NCBI GenBank assembly: GCA_946894095.1
Contig: OX335642.1
Location: 24,563,021 to 24,627,020 of the forward strand
Source of the DNA: Incurvaria masculella
Taxonomy: Eukaryota > Arthropoda > Insecta > Lepidoptera > Incurvariidae
Reading direction: 5' to 3'
Length of the DNA: 64,000 nucleotides
In this document: one piece after another, positions 1 through 9,916 of the stretch
Position numbering within the stretch: position 1 is the first letter of the stretch
Layout: each line of letters opens with the position of its first letter
Position numbers and translations under genes: made by a program
The notes under the pieces: generated by a model
The model's database searches: none
The model's input: only the letters and a program-made list of their open reading frames with translations
What the model was told of the DNA's origin: nothing

Positions 1-380
1 TATTTGGATACAAAATACATTTCTACAATTTAATGAAAAATTGTATAACTAAAATTCTTTCATAGCTACATTTATTCTAGATAAAGTTTTCTTTTCACGA
101 CGATTCAGCGTATTCACTACCAATGACGGGTGTACTTAACTGTGGGGATCCCTCTCGATATTCGAAGACAAAAGGTCACTTCTATCTTTTATTTAGAGGG
201 CTCTTCCCCCGAGGGTACATAATCATTTAAGGAATAAACTTGTTGATATTTTTGCTCATGTGTAACGGCGCAAAATGCAAAATCCAATAACTAATGAAGG
301 TACGGCTACATAATACTTATGTATACAATTACTAGCCAGTTTTTACCCGACTGCGAAAGAAGGAGGGTTATGTTTTTCGA

Positions 381-451
381 GTGTATGTATGTATGTATGT
401 ATGTATGTATATTTGTATGTATATATGTATGTATGTATGTATGTATATTTC
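381..451. repeat. GTAT tetranucleotide microsatellite
   Basis: Two runs of GTAT/TATG units (381-412 and 418-448) are separated by a short ATTTGTATGTATA interruption. The reading frame through them encodes only alternating MYVC-type residues and is not a gene. Confidence 0.9.
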
Positions 452-805
452 TTTGGCACGCCCTACAGCCTAAACGGCTTGATGGATTTTGGCTTGATAG
501 GTGTCGTTAGATTCGTCTTAATTGTGAGAGTGACACTGGGTATATCAAAATTATAAAAAAAAATCATAGCCGATTTTTGGCGCCAAATTATGTGTTTTCA
601 AATATATTTTTCCTTGAAACCTATCGAGTGGGGTATCAAACTAAAGGGTTTTCTAAATAGTTTACAAAAAGGAATGCAACTTATATGTTTAAGTGTAATT
701 TGGAATGAGAAATTCCAAAAATCATCAAAATATTCAACGTTAAAAATGAATTCAAATGATTTTTGTTTACGCAAGCGCGCTTGTCACACCAACTCAGGTC
801 ATATA

Positions 806-925
806 CTCCTCTTTTCACTACCTCCAGCTATATGCAATGTAGTTTCGGTTACATTGCATATTTATATGGTGTAACCGAAAGATAACTTTGGGATGTCTAT
901 AACTGGAAGTGGTGGATCCGGGCGA
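806..925. mobile_element. Short palindromic MITE-like element, family M2 copy 1
   Basis: The left half has TTTTCACTACCTCCAGCTA and the right half has TAACTGGAAGTGGTGGATCC, roughly reverse complements. TTTCGGTTACA and TGTAACCGAAAGATAACTTT lie in the interior. The same arrangement recurs at 25271-25510 and 58669-58798, which makes a dispersed family. No coding capacity. The ends are imperfect, so the exact boundaries and target duplication are uncertain. Confidence 0.6.
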
Positions 926-1781
926 TAGTCAGATAGATTTTCGAAATTCTCGGACGCCGCATAGACCGACATCACCGGCATATCTAATAGCTTTACTAAA
1001 GATAAGAAAAAACTTTCTATGAAGATGTCGTCAGCCCCCTGATGAGGGCTTCTGTTACATAGGGTACATAAGATATGATCGTCATCATAATATCACTGAT
1101 CTTTAACCGTGCGTCCTTGGGATCAGTGGGACGGAAAAGCACGGCCATGTCAAAGTTGGGTTTATCATCATATATCACATATTATTAACCCGTTATATTA
1201 TTCAAAATAATAAACCAGGAGTTTATCTACGGATTAAATCATGAAAAGTTATATTTTGATGGGCTTTGGAGGCAAGAAAAACAATAAACGCTCAGTTGGG
1301 ATGTAACAGTTTATAAGCTTCAAGGTAACACATTCGATCGGGCGATTGTGGACCTCGGGCCCACATATATTTGCAAACGATGAATCCAGGTCTCTTTCGC
1401 CGCATCCAGTTAAAGTTCTAATCTGTGAAACTGGAACTTAACTAGCACAATAATTAAATAAAAATGGCTTTAACAATGCTTTTGACTCACATTCAAAGCT
1501 GTCAGTCAAGAGACAACTTCCAGTCTAATTAAGTAGTGGATATAAATATTATAATCATGGTTATTATGGAGTTAATTGAATTTTAACTAGCAGTTAGTTT
1601 ATACATGGATGAAATCCTGTGATCAAAGCGATTGCGAGGGTCCGTCACTCGAACTGTTACTTCTATTTTCAAAATAATAATGACATCGCGCCAAATTTTG
1701 GTGAAACGTCAATTTGTTTCATTGTTTTTAAGTGGGCGAAAAGAGCGGAAACAAATTTGAATTGTATAATAAATTTTCGCA

Positions 1782-2561
1782 ATGGATATTAAACCTAACA
1801 TTGTGATCGTTTTGTATTTGACCGGAAAATCACAACCAGTCATCGCTCGGGAGCTCCGACATTTACGTGTGAACAAAAGTTTAGTGCATCGAACCATTAA
1901 TCGTTATAACCTAACAGGGAGCATTGCTAAACGGCATAGAGGCGGTCTTCCGAAAATAGCAGTATCACATGATATGGTTCGGAAGTTAAAGGCTCGAATT
2001 CAAGGAAATGCTCACCAGTGTTCTGCAAAATTTGCGAAAAGTCTGACAATACCCGACTCAAGTAATCGGCGCATACTGAAATAAAAAGAAATGCAACTGA
2101 AGCCCTACCAATAAAATACAAAAATTACAGCATCTATGTTCAGCGCAGAAGGCAGTTCGACTACAAAGAGCTCAAGCACTGAAAGTCTTGCGTGGCGATC
2201 TGGAAAACATTGTTTTTTCAGATGAAAAAATGTTTACTGTCTCACAGTATATAAACAAACAACATTTTCGTGTTTGGCTACAGGGCAAATCCAACGAGAA
2301 TTTAGACGATGGAGTAAGCAATTCGTAAGCAAGCGCCCGCTTCTGTTATGGTCTGGTCTGCAGTGACCGCAAATGGTCGCTATTTACGCGTGTTTATCGA
2401 GAAGGGCGTCAAAGTCAACCAGCAAGTGTGTGAAAAAGGTGTTAAATGAGGCGCTCATACCATGGGCACGTAAACAATGCAGTACAAAACGCTGGACGTT
2501 CCAACAACACTCAGCATTGTCTCAGAAAGCTCTTATCTATGGATCAAAGGAGGCTATATAA
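1782..2561 (+). pseudogene. Tc1/mariner-type transposase relic
   Basis: The first reading frame (1782-2084, 100 codons) has a helix-turn-helix start of the IS630/Tc1/mariner type: MDIKPNIVIVLYLTGKS, then IARELR and SLVHRTINRY, then an RRHRGG-like stretch (here KRHRGGLPK). Translation continues in other frames. 'VFSDEKMFTV' near 2210-2240 is the first catalytic aspartate motif, 'SVMVWSAVTANGRYL' lies near 2342-2386, and 'WTFQQHSALS' near 2500-2530 matches the family's W-FQQD-AP-H motif with the second aspartate replaced by histidine. At least three frameshifts plus stops break it. Family role: cut-and-paste transposition at TA. This copy cannot encode an active enzyme. I could not define terminal repeats. 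Confidence 0.85.
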
Positions 2562-2784
2562 AACAATAACAATGATTGTCTTAAAATTAAATGTTTTATT
2601 GTGATATCTTTTTTTAACGAACCATACTTCAATTAACCAAACAACATCATTTTCAATTGGTAACACTTCGAGTGACGGATCCTGTATATATAACCACTGG
2701 ATTTGAGTGTCGAACAAATTTGTTTGCTTATAAATTTAGTGTAACTGTAATAAACGATGATGAGAGGGAGATTCTAAAAAAAAC

Positions 2785-3008
2785 ATATATAGGGTGTCAA
2801 CGGAGATATGGTCCAAAAGCTAGCCACGTATTCCTCGGCATATTTGGTGCTAAAAAGGTAGATGATATTTTGGTTGTACGACTTGAAAAATATCCTCCCC
2901 ATACATTTTAAATACCTACACATAAAATGTATAGCATTTTTGTTTCAAATATGCCAAGGAATACGTGGTTAACGTTTGGACCATACCTCCACTAAAACCT
3001 TGTATATA
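2785..3008. mobile_element. Short terminal-inverted-repeat element (MITE-like), ~224 bp
   Basis: A ~70-bp left arm (AGGGTGTCAACGGAG, then GATATGGTCC and CACGTATTCCTCGGCATATT) is complemented by the right arm (AATATGCCAAGGAATACGTG ... GGACCATACCTCC ... CCTTGTATATA). Arms match with about a dozen differences. Both ends are TATA-rich, in keeping with a TA or TATA target. An 84-codon frame runs through it but is only the palindrome read as codons. Confidence 0.75.
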
Positions 3009-3149
3009 TCGGTCATGTAATCAAAATTCGTTGAATGAGGGAATTTCATTCAATGAACTGATGACTTCATTAAAGCCTTAAAGATAACATCAAGAAACTT
3101 TTAGAAGATGTAGTTTTGTTTTAATATCAATCAAAACACTCTATTTGTT

Positions 3150-3510
3150 ACACCTCGTGGTGTAGGGACTAAAATATTGCCTTTCATGCAAGAGGTTATG
3201 GGTTCAAATCCTCGCATCGGTTATACACCACTTTATTTTGCGAGTTGTTCATGGTTCGGAACCCATGTAAAACTGTAGGTCACCTTACCCTACCAGGTGA
3301 CAGGGTTAAGCCCGCCTGGGTTCGTAACTTTGCATTAGGAAAAACTATGGTCGAAGTGGCAATCAATCATTGTCAATATCCGTGTGCAGCCGTGATTCTG
3401 TATAAAGGAAGGTCCTGGCCTGTCACCTAATTCCTTCTGTAATTTGTTGAATTAGGCTTATATCATGACGGTAGTTGTGTTATATTAGCCATCCATGTCA
3501 GGTTCCATAA
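3150..3510 (+). mobile_element. tRNA-derived SINE
   Basis: The head (3150-3222) resembles a tRNA gene, with a pol III A-box-like TGGTGTAGGG at 3159-3168 and a B-box-like GGGTTCAAATCCT at 3200-3212. The body (CATGGTTCGGAACCCATG, ATGGTCGAAGTGGCAAT, GGAAGGTCCTGGC) is shared with reverse-strand copies at 32085-32370 and 34985-35295 and with fragments elsewhere in the window. It encodes no protein and depends on LINE machinery in trans. It is not a functional tRNA gene: the acceptor stem does not pair convincingly. Confidence 0.75.
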
Positions 3511-3653
3511 TAATACCTAACCTTACGTTCGTTGGAATGTATTAACGTGCAGATATTTAAATGATAAATGCATGCTCTACGAAAACTAAAAATAATTAAA
3601 ATAAAACAAATTATTTAAAATATAAAAAACCCGACTGCGAAAAAAAATTTAAC

Positions 3654-4366
3654 TTAAAATTGACTTAGTAAAGGAACTGAAAAGATAGAAACAAGTTGAA
3701 AAATTAAATATTTGTTGTGTTTGAATGATCATGGTTGACAGTGTTCACAAACGCAGTCGGAGGCATAAGATACATTAACTACGATTTATATTTTCTATTG
3801 TGTGCCTATGCAAATTTCACGATGATCGGTTGAGTACGCGAAACAGACAAACTTACTTTCATATTTATTATATGACAGTTAGGAGATTATAATTTGTATC
3901 AGTAAGTATATTTTTGCTATACCCATATCACTAAGAAAATCGCTAGTCATTAATAATGGAATGTATTGGGAAATATATAATATATCATTATATAATTCAT
4001 ATTGTGCATCAAATACATTAACTATGATTTATATTTTTTTGTTATTAAATTCATTGAAAGTGTACCTATGCAAATTTCACGATGATTGGTGACACCGAGA
4101 ACGAGAAAAAAAACCTCACTTTAGATATAAAAATGAAAGGTAGGATATTGGAATTATCCCACCACGTATTTTCTTGCTCCACCGAAATAATCCATAAAAT
4201 CGCTACTAAATCCACAGTGAATACTATGGAACGTACTATGGAACGGGCTATTTGATGCCTCCGACTGCGTTTGTGAACACTGTCAACCATGATCATTCAA
4301 ACACAACAAATATTTAATTTTTCAACTTGTTTCTATCTTTTCAGTTCCTTTACTAAGTCAATTTTA
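3654..4366. mobile_element. Foldback element with ~113-bp near-perfect arms
   Basis: The left arm 3654-3766 (TTGACTTAGTAAAGGAACTG ... CGCAGTCGGAGGCAT) is the reverse complement of the right arm 4255-4366 almost without mismatch. The ~490-bp interior contains a direct repeat of its own: TACATTAACTA and GCAAATTTCACGATGAT occur near 3771-3830 and again near 4013-4086. There is no transposase. It abuts the left arm of the larger inverted repeat that begins at 4371. Confidence 0.85.
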
Positions 4367-4885
4367 ATTAGAGTTGTATTCAGTAGTTGATATCATTTGC
4401 TTGGATTGGACTACTTAAAAGCCAATCATATTTCATTTCATTTCATTTATTTAAACTTTTTGGTAGTCAAACTACACCAAGTTACGTCACAAAGATCCAT
4501 ACTAATAATAAATCTGTAAGAGGTGTTCATGGAGTAAGTTGCTTTGTTTTCTAAGATACTTCGTTTGTAGACTTTATTTATGATACTAAGACTAAATTGA
4601 TGATTTTTAGAAATCAGTTCTGTATGTATGTACGTATGTATGTATGTTCCTCCATAACTCCTAAACCGATAATCCGAATTCGATGAAACTTAAAATAGAT
4701 TTTCGTAATCATAGGATGCGAGTCAACTTATAGCGTAAATTATTGCTCGTTCGTATTTTTTGGATTATATTTTTTTATATTAATAAAAAATTACATAGTT
4801 ATGTAGGACTTTGCAATGAGTGTGAACATATAAAATATGCACACAATTATAATTTCCGTTAATAATTCAAACTTTTGTTAAAAAA

Positions 4886-5361
4886 CTATTGTCTAAGATT
4901 GGCTTACCACAGTTATTTTCCTCGGTCCTTCTGGCCGACGTTTCACGTGTCCACCGAAAAACGATTCTTCCCAAGGATTATCCGTGAGTCCATCGATATT
5001 TCGAAGCACGCCAATTTTAATAGAGGAGACTCGTACATATTGTCAGCAGTTTGGAATCCGGTTCTGGCTCCTCTGAGATGTAGCAAGTCCGACTCCCCAC
5101 ACAAGCATTCGCAGGAAGATGTCGTCAGCTCATTCTGCACATCGACCGGAGCACAGAACGCAGCCGCAACAAGTTTTCTGCCTACCCACAGCCACTCATA
5201 CAATCTTCGCAGCCGCTCGCGTGTGACAGACAGTGGTCTGTCAAACGTGCGCCCAGCCGCACGCACGCACTCGCCTTGAAAATGAGCTGCACGGGACAGT
5301 TCGAAACGTCGGCCAGAAGGACAGAGGAAAATAACTGTGGTAAGCCAATCTTAGACAATAG
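4886..5361 (+). pseudogene. Penelope-like element, C-terminal GIY-YIG endonuclease fragment
   Basis: A frame over 4943-5279 reads ...STEKRFFPRIIRESIDIS, then KHANFNRGDSYILSAVWNPV. This matches the conserved end of the GIY-YIG endonuclease domain of Penelope-like retroelements (R-IRE-IEI-KH-NFNRDDG-LS-W-P pattern). The reverse transcriptase and the domain start are missing. The fragment is bracketed by inverted ~58-bp arms (4886-4943 and 5303-5361; CTATTGTCTAAGATTGGC and its complement), recalling the inverted terminal copies seen in some Penelope elements. A diverged second copy lies at 15870-16390. Confidence 0.8.
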
Positions 5362-5489
5362 TTTAAACACCCACAGAACACTCAAAACAGTTATATGTTT
5401 TGTTAAAAAAGTTCAGAAAATTATTTTTTTTTATAATTTAAAATTAATATGAGTGAATGACAAATCACTTAGTCGATATAAGACGAATC

Positions 5490-5960
5490 ATGTCTCTAGT
5501 TTACTCGCGGTGCTCCGACAAACGTCGCGTTTTGGCAAGTACCAGTGCATTACTCAAAGCTTTATGAAAATACTATCTGCGGTACTCGGCTCCGCTCGGG
5601 TCAATGTCGTGTTGGATTGATTTCGGTCTAAATTATTTCCTGGATAAAAAGTAACCCACCAAAAGGCTGGTCCAGGACTATATATCCATCTACCAAATTT
5701 AATCAAAATCGTTTGAATATGTCATGATGTAATGATAAAAATTGACATATTCCCATTTAGAGCTTCGTAAACATTTAGGAGCGAATTTTAAAAGCATGTG
5801 CCGCCAGACCCTTACTGCACTGGCACTGCTACATAAAAATTGATACAAAACCAAAAAAGGCGGGATTAACCCTACCACCTTCCTTACTTTTACATAATTT
5901 TATGAGGAATACAAACCACAGCCACCTTCAACATCGAAAACGGTAACCCATCCGGAATCT
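5490..5960. repeat. Fragments of dispersed repeat Y and a SINE
   Basis: 5580-5620 carries CGGCTCCGCTCGGGTCAATG, the inverted form of a terminal motif seen at 49242, 57273, 52310 and, in the same orientation as here, 63380. Then ACCCACCAAAAGGCTGGTCC and a poorly conserved body follow. 5840-5945 (GGCGGGATTAACCCTACCAC) resembles the reverse-strand SINE body at 8565-8790. Both are fragments with no coding potential. Confidence 0.5.
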
Positions 5961-6369
5961 GACTGCGCCCAGAGTTGCTATACGTTGATAATATACGCAA
6001 ATAAATCGGGCGAGTGGTTCGAAGTTATCGCTCTAAATGATATCATGGAACTTTCTGTACGTCTTTTGTACACCTACCATTTTCAAGTACATAGTTTTTA
6101 TTTTTCTCTTAAGGTTTGTATTAAATATTAAAAAAATACATACGCAATCCTTGATCGTTGATCGCTCCTTATATTAATGAAAAGCAAATCAAAAAGTCCG
6201 TTGCGTGGCTTAGAAGAAGTAAACGAAGAAATAAAGGCAGATAGTGATTACCCCCCAAGCCGCCGCCTCGGGGCATTTCGGTTTGTATGACAGCTACATC
6301 TTAACGTAACCGGAACTAAATTATATATAGCCTATCCTGTGTCTCGTGTATTTAAATATACGTGTAGTA
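5961..6369. other. Unassigned sequence inside the large inverted repeat
   Basis: About 400 bp of AT-rich sequence with no reading frame, palindrome or repeat that I can match elsewhere in the window. It lies between the Penelope/SINE debris and the right arm of the inverted repeat. Confidence 0.4.
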
Positions 6370-6473
6370 AGTTTCATTGAATTCGGATTATCGGTTCAGG
6401 AGTTATGGAGGAACATACATACATACGTACATACATACAGAACTGATTTCTAAAAATCATCAATTTAGTCTTA

Positions 6474-6638
6474 GGCTGAGATAAATAGTCGTAACAAAAA
6501 CTAAGACTAACCAAAAGTAGTACTTTGTGACGTCACTTTGCATTACTTGGCAAAGTCCATACGAAATGTGTCAAAGTGACGTCACAAAGTACTACTTTTC
6601 GTTAGTCTTAGTTTCTGTTGCGACTATTTATCTCAGCC
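6474..6638. mobile_element. 165-bp MITE, probably PIF/Harbinger-like, with TTA target duplication
   Basis: Terminal repeats of ~65 bp begin GGCTGAGATAAATAGTCGTA on the left and end in the complement (ATTTATCTCAGCC) on the right. Flanks are TTA (6471-6473) and TTA (6639-6641). The empty site is preserved in the opposite arm of the surrounding inverted repeat near 4593, where GATACTAAGAC (complement GTCTTAGTATC) has a single TTA, so the boundaries and 3-bp duplication are directly supported. A related copy is at 39600-39768. A 3-bp TTA duplication with termini starting GG is typical of PIF/Harbinger elements; that family label is inference. Confidence 0.88.
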
Positions 6639-6873
6639 TTAGTATCATACTTAAAGTCTACAAACGAAGTATCTTAGAAAACAAAGCAACCATTACTCCA
6701 ATTACATTACTCCATGAACACCCCTTACAGATTTATTATTAGTATTGATTTGATTGGCTTTTAAGTATTCCAATCCAAGCAAATGATATCAACTACTGAA
6801 TACAACTCTAAAAACTGGCTAGTAATTGTATACATAATTATTATTTGTTTTGGCATTAAAGGTGCATGAAGTT

Positions 6874-7126
6874 GTGTACGCCAGGACCTCTTAAGGTGCC
6901 CGTCAATGCTCATGGGATTTCGAACTAGCCCCGCGGCGGAGAAAAACATGCCGGGAATTTGGGGGAAATATTTCGGAAATTCATTCACTTGTTTACCGAC
7001 CCTATAGATAAAGGATCTAAAAGATCGGTTGGTTTCCATTTTTCGAATGTCGACTGTGAATTTGTGCATTTTCTGCCAGTTCCGCGTTAAGCGAAGGTAG
7101 AAAGGGGAACAGACTACCAAAAATAA
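6874..7126 (-). pseudogene. LINE C-terminal tail fragment (family Z)
   Basis: The minus strand encodes, with one or more frameshifts, a stretch resembling the end of Jockey/CR1-type reverse transcriptase proteins: KFTVDIRKMETNRSFRSF then IYRVGKQVNEFPKYFP, similar to the family's F-V-IPR-R-T-R---SF--R-GKLWN-LP--FP pattern. Downstream on the minus strand is a 3'-UTR piece whose plus-strand form, GTACGCCAGG...GGTGCCCG, recurs at 40018, 53165, 55276 and 62571. Only the last ~70 codons and the tail remain. Confidence 0.65.
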
Positions 7127-7273
7127 AGTACAATGATTTTAAAGATTTTAGGCCTAAATATCATCGGTGCAATAGGCGACTAATGATCTGCCACATTCAC
7201 GATAGGATCAGCAACGCTATTCGGAAAGAAACCATGCCATATAACAAGTAGGACAAAAATTTTAAAATATTTG

Positions 7274-7533
7274 TTTTTAGGGTTCTATACCCAAAGGGTG
7301 CCAACAGAACCCTACTACTAAGCCTCTGCTTCACAGGGCTGTATCTCATAAACCGTAATAGGTAGGCAGCTGAAATGTACACATTGGTTGCATATTTATT
7401 TTACCGCTATAACAACGAATAACTAAATTTAAAAATAAAATAAATTTACAAAAAACGGATTTTTTGTGTTAACTTTTGTACGATGGTACGAAACCCTTCG
7501 TGTGCGAGTCCGACTCGCACTTGGCCGGTTTTT
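7274..7533 (-). mobile_element. Interspersed repeat 'GTGCGAGTCGGACTCGCAC' family, copy A
   Basis: On the minus strand it starts with ACCGGCCAAGTGCGAGTCGG and ends with GGGTATAGAACCCTAAAAA. The interior has CAGCTGCCTACCTATTACGG. The 19-bp GTGCGAGTCGGACTCGCAC block is self-complementary around its centre. The GGAC microsatellite found in other copies is reduced here to a few bases. Five copies lie in this window. I see no A/B boxes and no open frame, so the class (SINE or non-autonomous LINE) is uncertain. Confidence 0.8.
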
Positions 7534-8564
7534 TGTGTATACTTGGTTTATTTTAGGCAGATTTTAAAAAGTTTAATTTTTTGTATATAATGATTACTTT
7601 CGATTGTTAGTGTTGATATAGTATAAATCAACTTTAGAAATAAAAAATATCACAGATCAAGAATGAGTGCGCTATGCTTACAAGACGAACAATGGGTTGG
7701 AGTGAGAAGTCCATTTAAGCACCGCTATCGCGAATCGGAGAGAGATGGAACATACCTGATGAGTCAACTTTTTGAATCGCTGTCATTACACAGTGTCACG
7801 GTATGGTCATGGCTCATTAAATGTGAAATGCATTTTCGCAACATTTAAATTATTTTTATTTTTTTCTCAAATAAAGCATGTTTTGAAGCCGTGGTGTCCT
7901 GTGCGTTTGTAGATCGTGAGGCAGTGATCTTGTAATATAGAATTGAAGTGAACGAGTTATAACCATGACAAATACACTTTTTTCCTGTTAAATAAGAGGC
8001 GACACCCTGCTTCGTTGTCGATCATATTTCTTAACTCTTACTTATTATTCCAAAGTCAATATTGAAACATAACTTCTGATCAAAATTTCGCAGTTACATC
8101 GCGAAATGTCACGTAACTGCGAAAAAATATTTCATAAAAAATGCACTGACATGGTGAAATGACAAAACATTTTTTTATGAAATAATGTTGTTCTTATCCG
8201 TCAGTTGGCTCTGCGTGTCTGCAATCTAAGTCTATGAAAAAACCAGTGCTATCTAAATGTTTCTGCGGACCTTACTTTCGAGTATGCTCGACGCGGAACC
8301 GTTCACCCGCGCCGAGAGCTCACGCCGCCATTGTCGGGGAATGTTTTCGAGCGCTTCCCAAGCTCGGGCGCGAGGCGTGCGATTTTCGCCCCGACCCGAG
8401 CGGCCATTTTACGATCGCAACACCCCGATGAAGATCCGCTCATTGTAGCCGTTATTATAGATCCGATGAGCGTTTGTAGTTATTAGCGTTCTAGGCATCA
8501 TAATATAGTCTTCTTTATGTGACTGGATATGGATGGCTAATACCACAGATACTGTCATAATATT
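7534..8564. other. Unassigned sequence with a GC-rich patch
   Basis: A 61-codon frame at 7663-7848 is followed by an AATAAA at 7870, but it has no recognised domain and no splice context. 8270-8420 is CpG-rich (AGCTCGGGCGCGAGGCGTGC region) with two overlapping short frames that I do not recognise. It may be a relic exon, a promoter-like island or chance. Confidence 0.3.
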
Positions 8565-8790
8565 AGCCTAACACACCACGTGGGAACTAGGTGCCATGCC
8601 CAGACATTCCTTATATTGCTCTGCTATATTGAACTGGATGGAAAACTTCGAAGATCGGTCATTAAGTGCAATGGTACCAACCCGGGCGGGATTAACCCTA
8701 CCACCTAGTAAGTAAGGAACGGGCTCTACAGTTTCACGTAGAATCCGAACCACGGCCAGCCTCAATGGTTGAAAACGGTCACTCATCTAG
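8565..8790 (-). mobile_element. SINE fragment
   Basis: It contains AACTGGATGGAAAACTTCG, AATGGTACCAACCCGGGCGG and CCTACCACCTAGTAAG, which match the reverse-strand SINE bodies at 32085-32370 and 34985-35295. The tRNA-like head is not recognisable here, so the copy is truncated or decayed. Confidence 0.55.
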
Positions 8791-8934
8791 ACCCCAGCAA
8801 TCAAGTACGTGTTAAATCTTGGATTTTTATCATACTTTTATTAAAACGAATTAATCGATGAATGAAGTCTGAGGAAGGCGAGGGGTTAGTCACTCGAGCA
8901 AAAAGTGTACACCAGATTACCAGTAGTCAAGATT

Positions 8935-9470
8935 ACCTTGAGATTTCAAGATTCCTAAAGATTTCCAAAGATTCCTAGAGATTTCCATGATTCTTCAAAG
9001 ACTCCCAAAGATCCCTAAGGGATTACCAAGATTCCTAAGGGATTTCGTAAGATTTCCAAGGACTACCAAAGATTCCTAGAGATTTCCATGATTCTTTAAA
9101 GACTCCCAAAGATTCCTAAGGGATTACCAAGATTCCTAAGGACTACTAAAGATTCCTAGAGATTTCCATGATTCTTTAAAGACTCCCAAAGATTCCTAAG
9201 GGATTACCAAGATTCCTAAGGGATTTCGTAAGATTTCCAAGGACTACCAAAGATTCCTAGAGATTTCCTTGATTCTTTAAAGACTCCCAAAGATTCCTAA
9301 GGGATTTCCAAGATTCCTAAGGGATTTCGTAAGATTTCCGAGGACTACCAAAGATTCCTAGAGACTACCAAAGATTACCAGAATGATTAAAGGACTGCCA
9401 ACAATTATATGGGATTTCCAAAGATTTCGGGATCTTTAAGAGACCACCAACGATTCATAGAGAGATTCAT
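8935..9470. repeat. Degenerate tandem array, ~14-bp monomers in a ~110-130-bp higher-order unit
   Basis: Monomers of the type AGATTCCTAAGGGATTACCA and AGATTCCTAGAGATTTCCA repeat throughout. A higher-order unit (CCTAGAGATTTCC-ATGATTCTTTAAAGACTC-CCAAAGATTCC-TAAGGGATTACC-...) recurs about four times, some copies carrying an extra GATTTCGTAAGATTTCC block. It is bordered on the left by GTGTACACCAGATTACCAG. A second array of related monomers is at 26480-27055. Non-coding minisatellite. Confidence 0.9.
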
Positions 9471-9503
9471 CACCTGAAATAGTTTAAGAGTATCCTTATA
9501 CAT

Positions 9504-9916
9504 AAAAACCGGCCAAGTGCGAGTCGGACTCGCACAGGAAGGGTTCCGTACAATTGTAAAAGATTTAACACAAAAAATCAAGTTTTTTGTAAGGGGGCCC
9601 CTTAATTTTTTATTATTTTTAAATATTAAAAATTTGTTGTTTTAGATATGAAAATTTCAGCTGCCTACCTATTAAGGTTCATGAGATACAGCCCCGTGAC
9701 AGACGGACGGTCGGACGGACGGACGGACGGACGGACGGACGGACGGTCGGACGGACGGACGGACGGACGGACGGTCGGACGGACGGACGGACGGACAAAC
9801 GGACGGACGGACGGACAAACGGACGGACGGACAGACAAACGGACGGACGGACGGACGGATAGCAGAGGCTTAGTAATAGTTCCGTTTTCCCCCTTTGGGT
9901 ACGGAACCCTAAAAAA
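9504..9916 (+). mobile_element. Interspersed repeat 'GTGCGAGTCGGACTCGCAC' family, copy B
   Basis: Starts AAAACCGGCCAAGTGCGAG and ends GGGTACGGAACCCTAAAAAA. It is longer than the other copies (~410 versus ~260-300 bp) because its internal GGAC tract is expanded. Reading frames across it give DGRTDGRT or RPSVRPSV repeats on the two strands and are not genes. Confidence 0.85.
9703..9860. repeat. GGAC microsatellite expansion
   Basis: Roughly 38 tandem GGAC units with interspersed GGTC and CAAA variants, inside repeat copy B. Other copies in the window show only about 2-5 units at the same place (for example 25763-25782), so the expansion is specific to this locus. Confidence 0.92.

Larger units (their letters stand above)
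1..1781. other. Non-coding stretch, no gene recognised
   Basis: AT-rich sequence with scattered stops in all frames. Apart from the microsatellite and the MITE-like palindrome listed separately, the only recognisable item is a short piece at 320-350 (GTATACAATTACTAGCCAG) that recurs inverted at 6812-6836, so it belongs to a dispersed repeat family. I see no exon, tRNA or promoter that I can support. Confidence 0.5.
4371..6812. repeat. Large inverted repeat pair enclosing other elements
   Basis: The left arm 4371-~4692 begins GAGTTGTATTCAGTAGTTGA. The right arm ~6370-6812 is its reverse complement and ends TCAACTACTGAATACAACTC. Shared blocks include AATAATAAATCTGTAAG, AAGATACTTCGTTTGTAGAC, a GTAT/ATAC tetranucleotide run, and CCTCCATAACTCCTAAACCG. 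The left arm has a private TTTCATTTCATTT-type insertion (~4428-4495). The right arm holds a 165-bp MITE. The centre contains the Penelope-like fragment and other repeat debris. It could be one foldback element or two copies in head-to-head orientation. Confidence 0.75.

Noticed and set aside
3150..3222. tRNA-like sequence considered as a real tRNA gene
   Set aside because: A/B-box-like motifs are present but the cloverleaf stems do not close well, and the sequence continues into a dispersed repeat shared with other loci. It is a SINE head.
4943..5385. Minus-strand frames over the Penelope fragment
   Set aside because: Shadow of the plus-strand endonuclease motifs; no independent similarity.
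8935..9470. Tandem array considered as a CRISPR array
   Set aside because: Monomers are contiguous and degenerate with no unique spacers, and the sequence is eukaryotic. It is a minisatellite.
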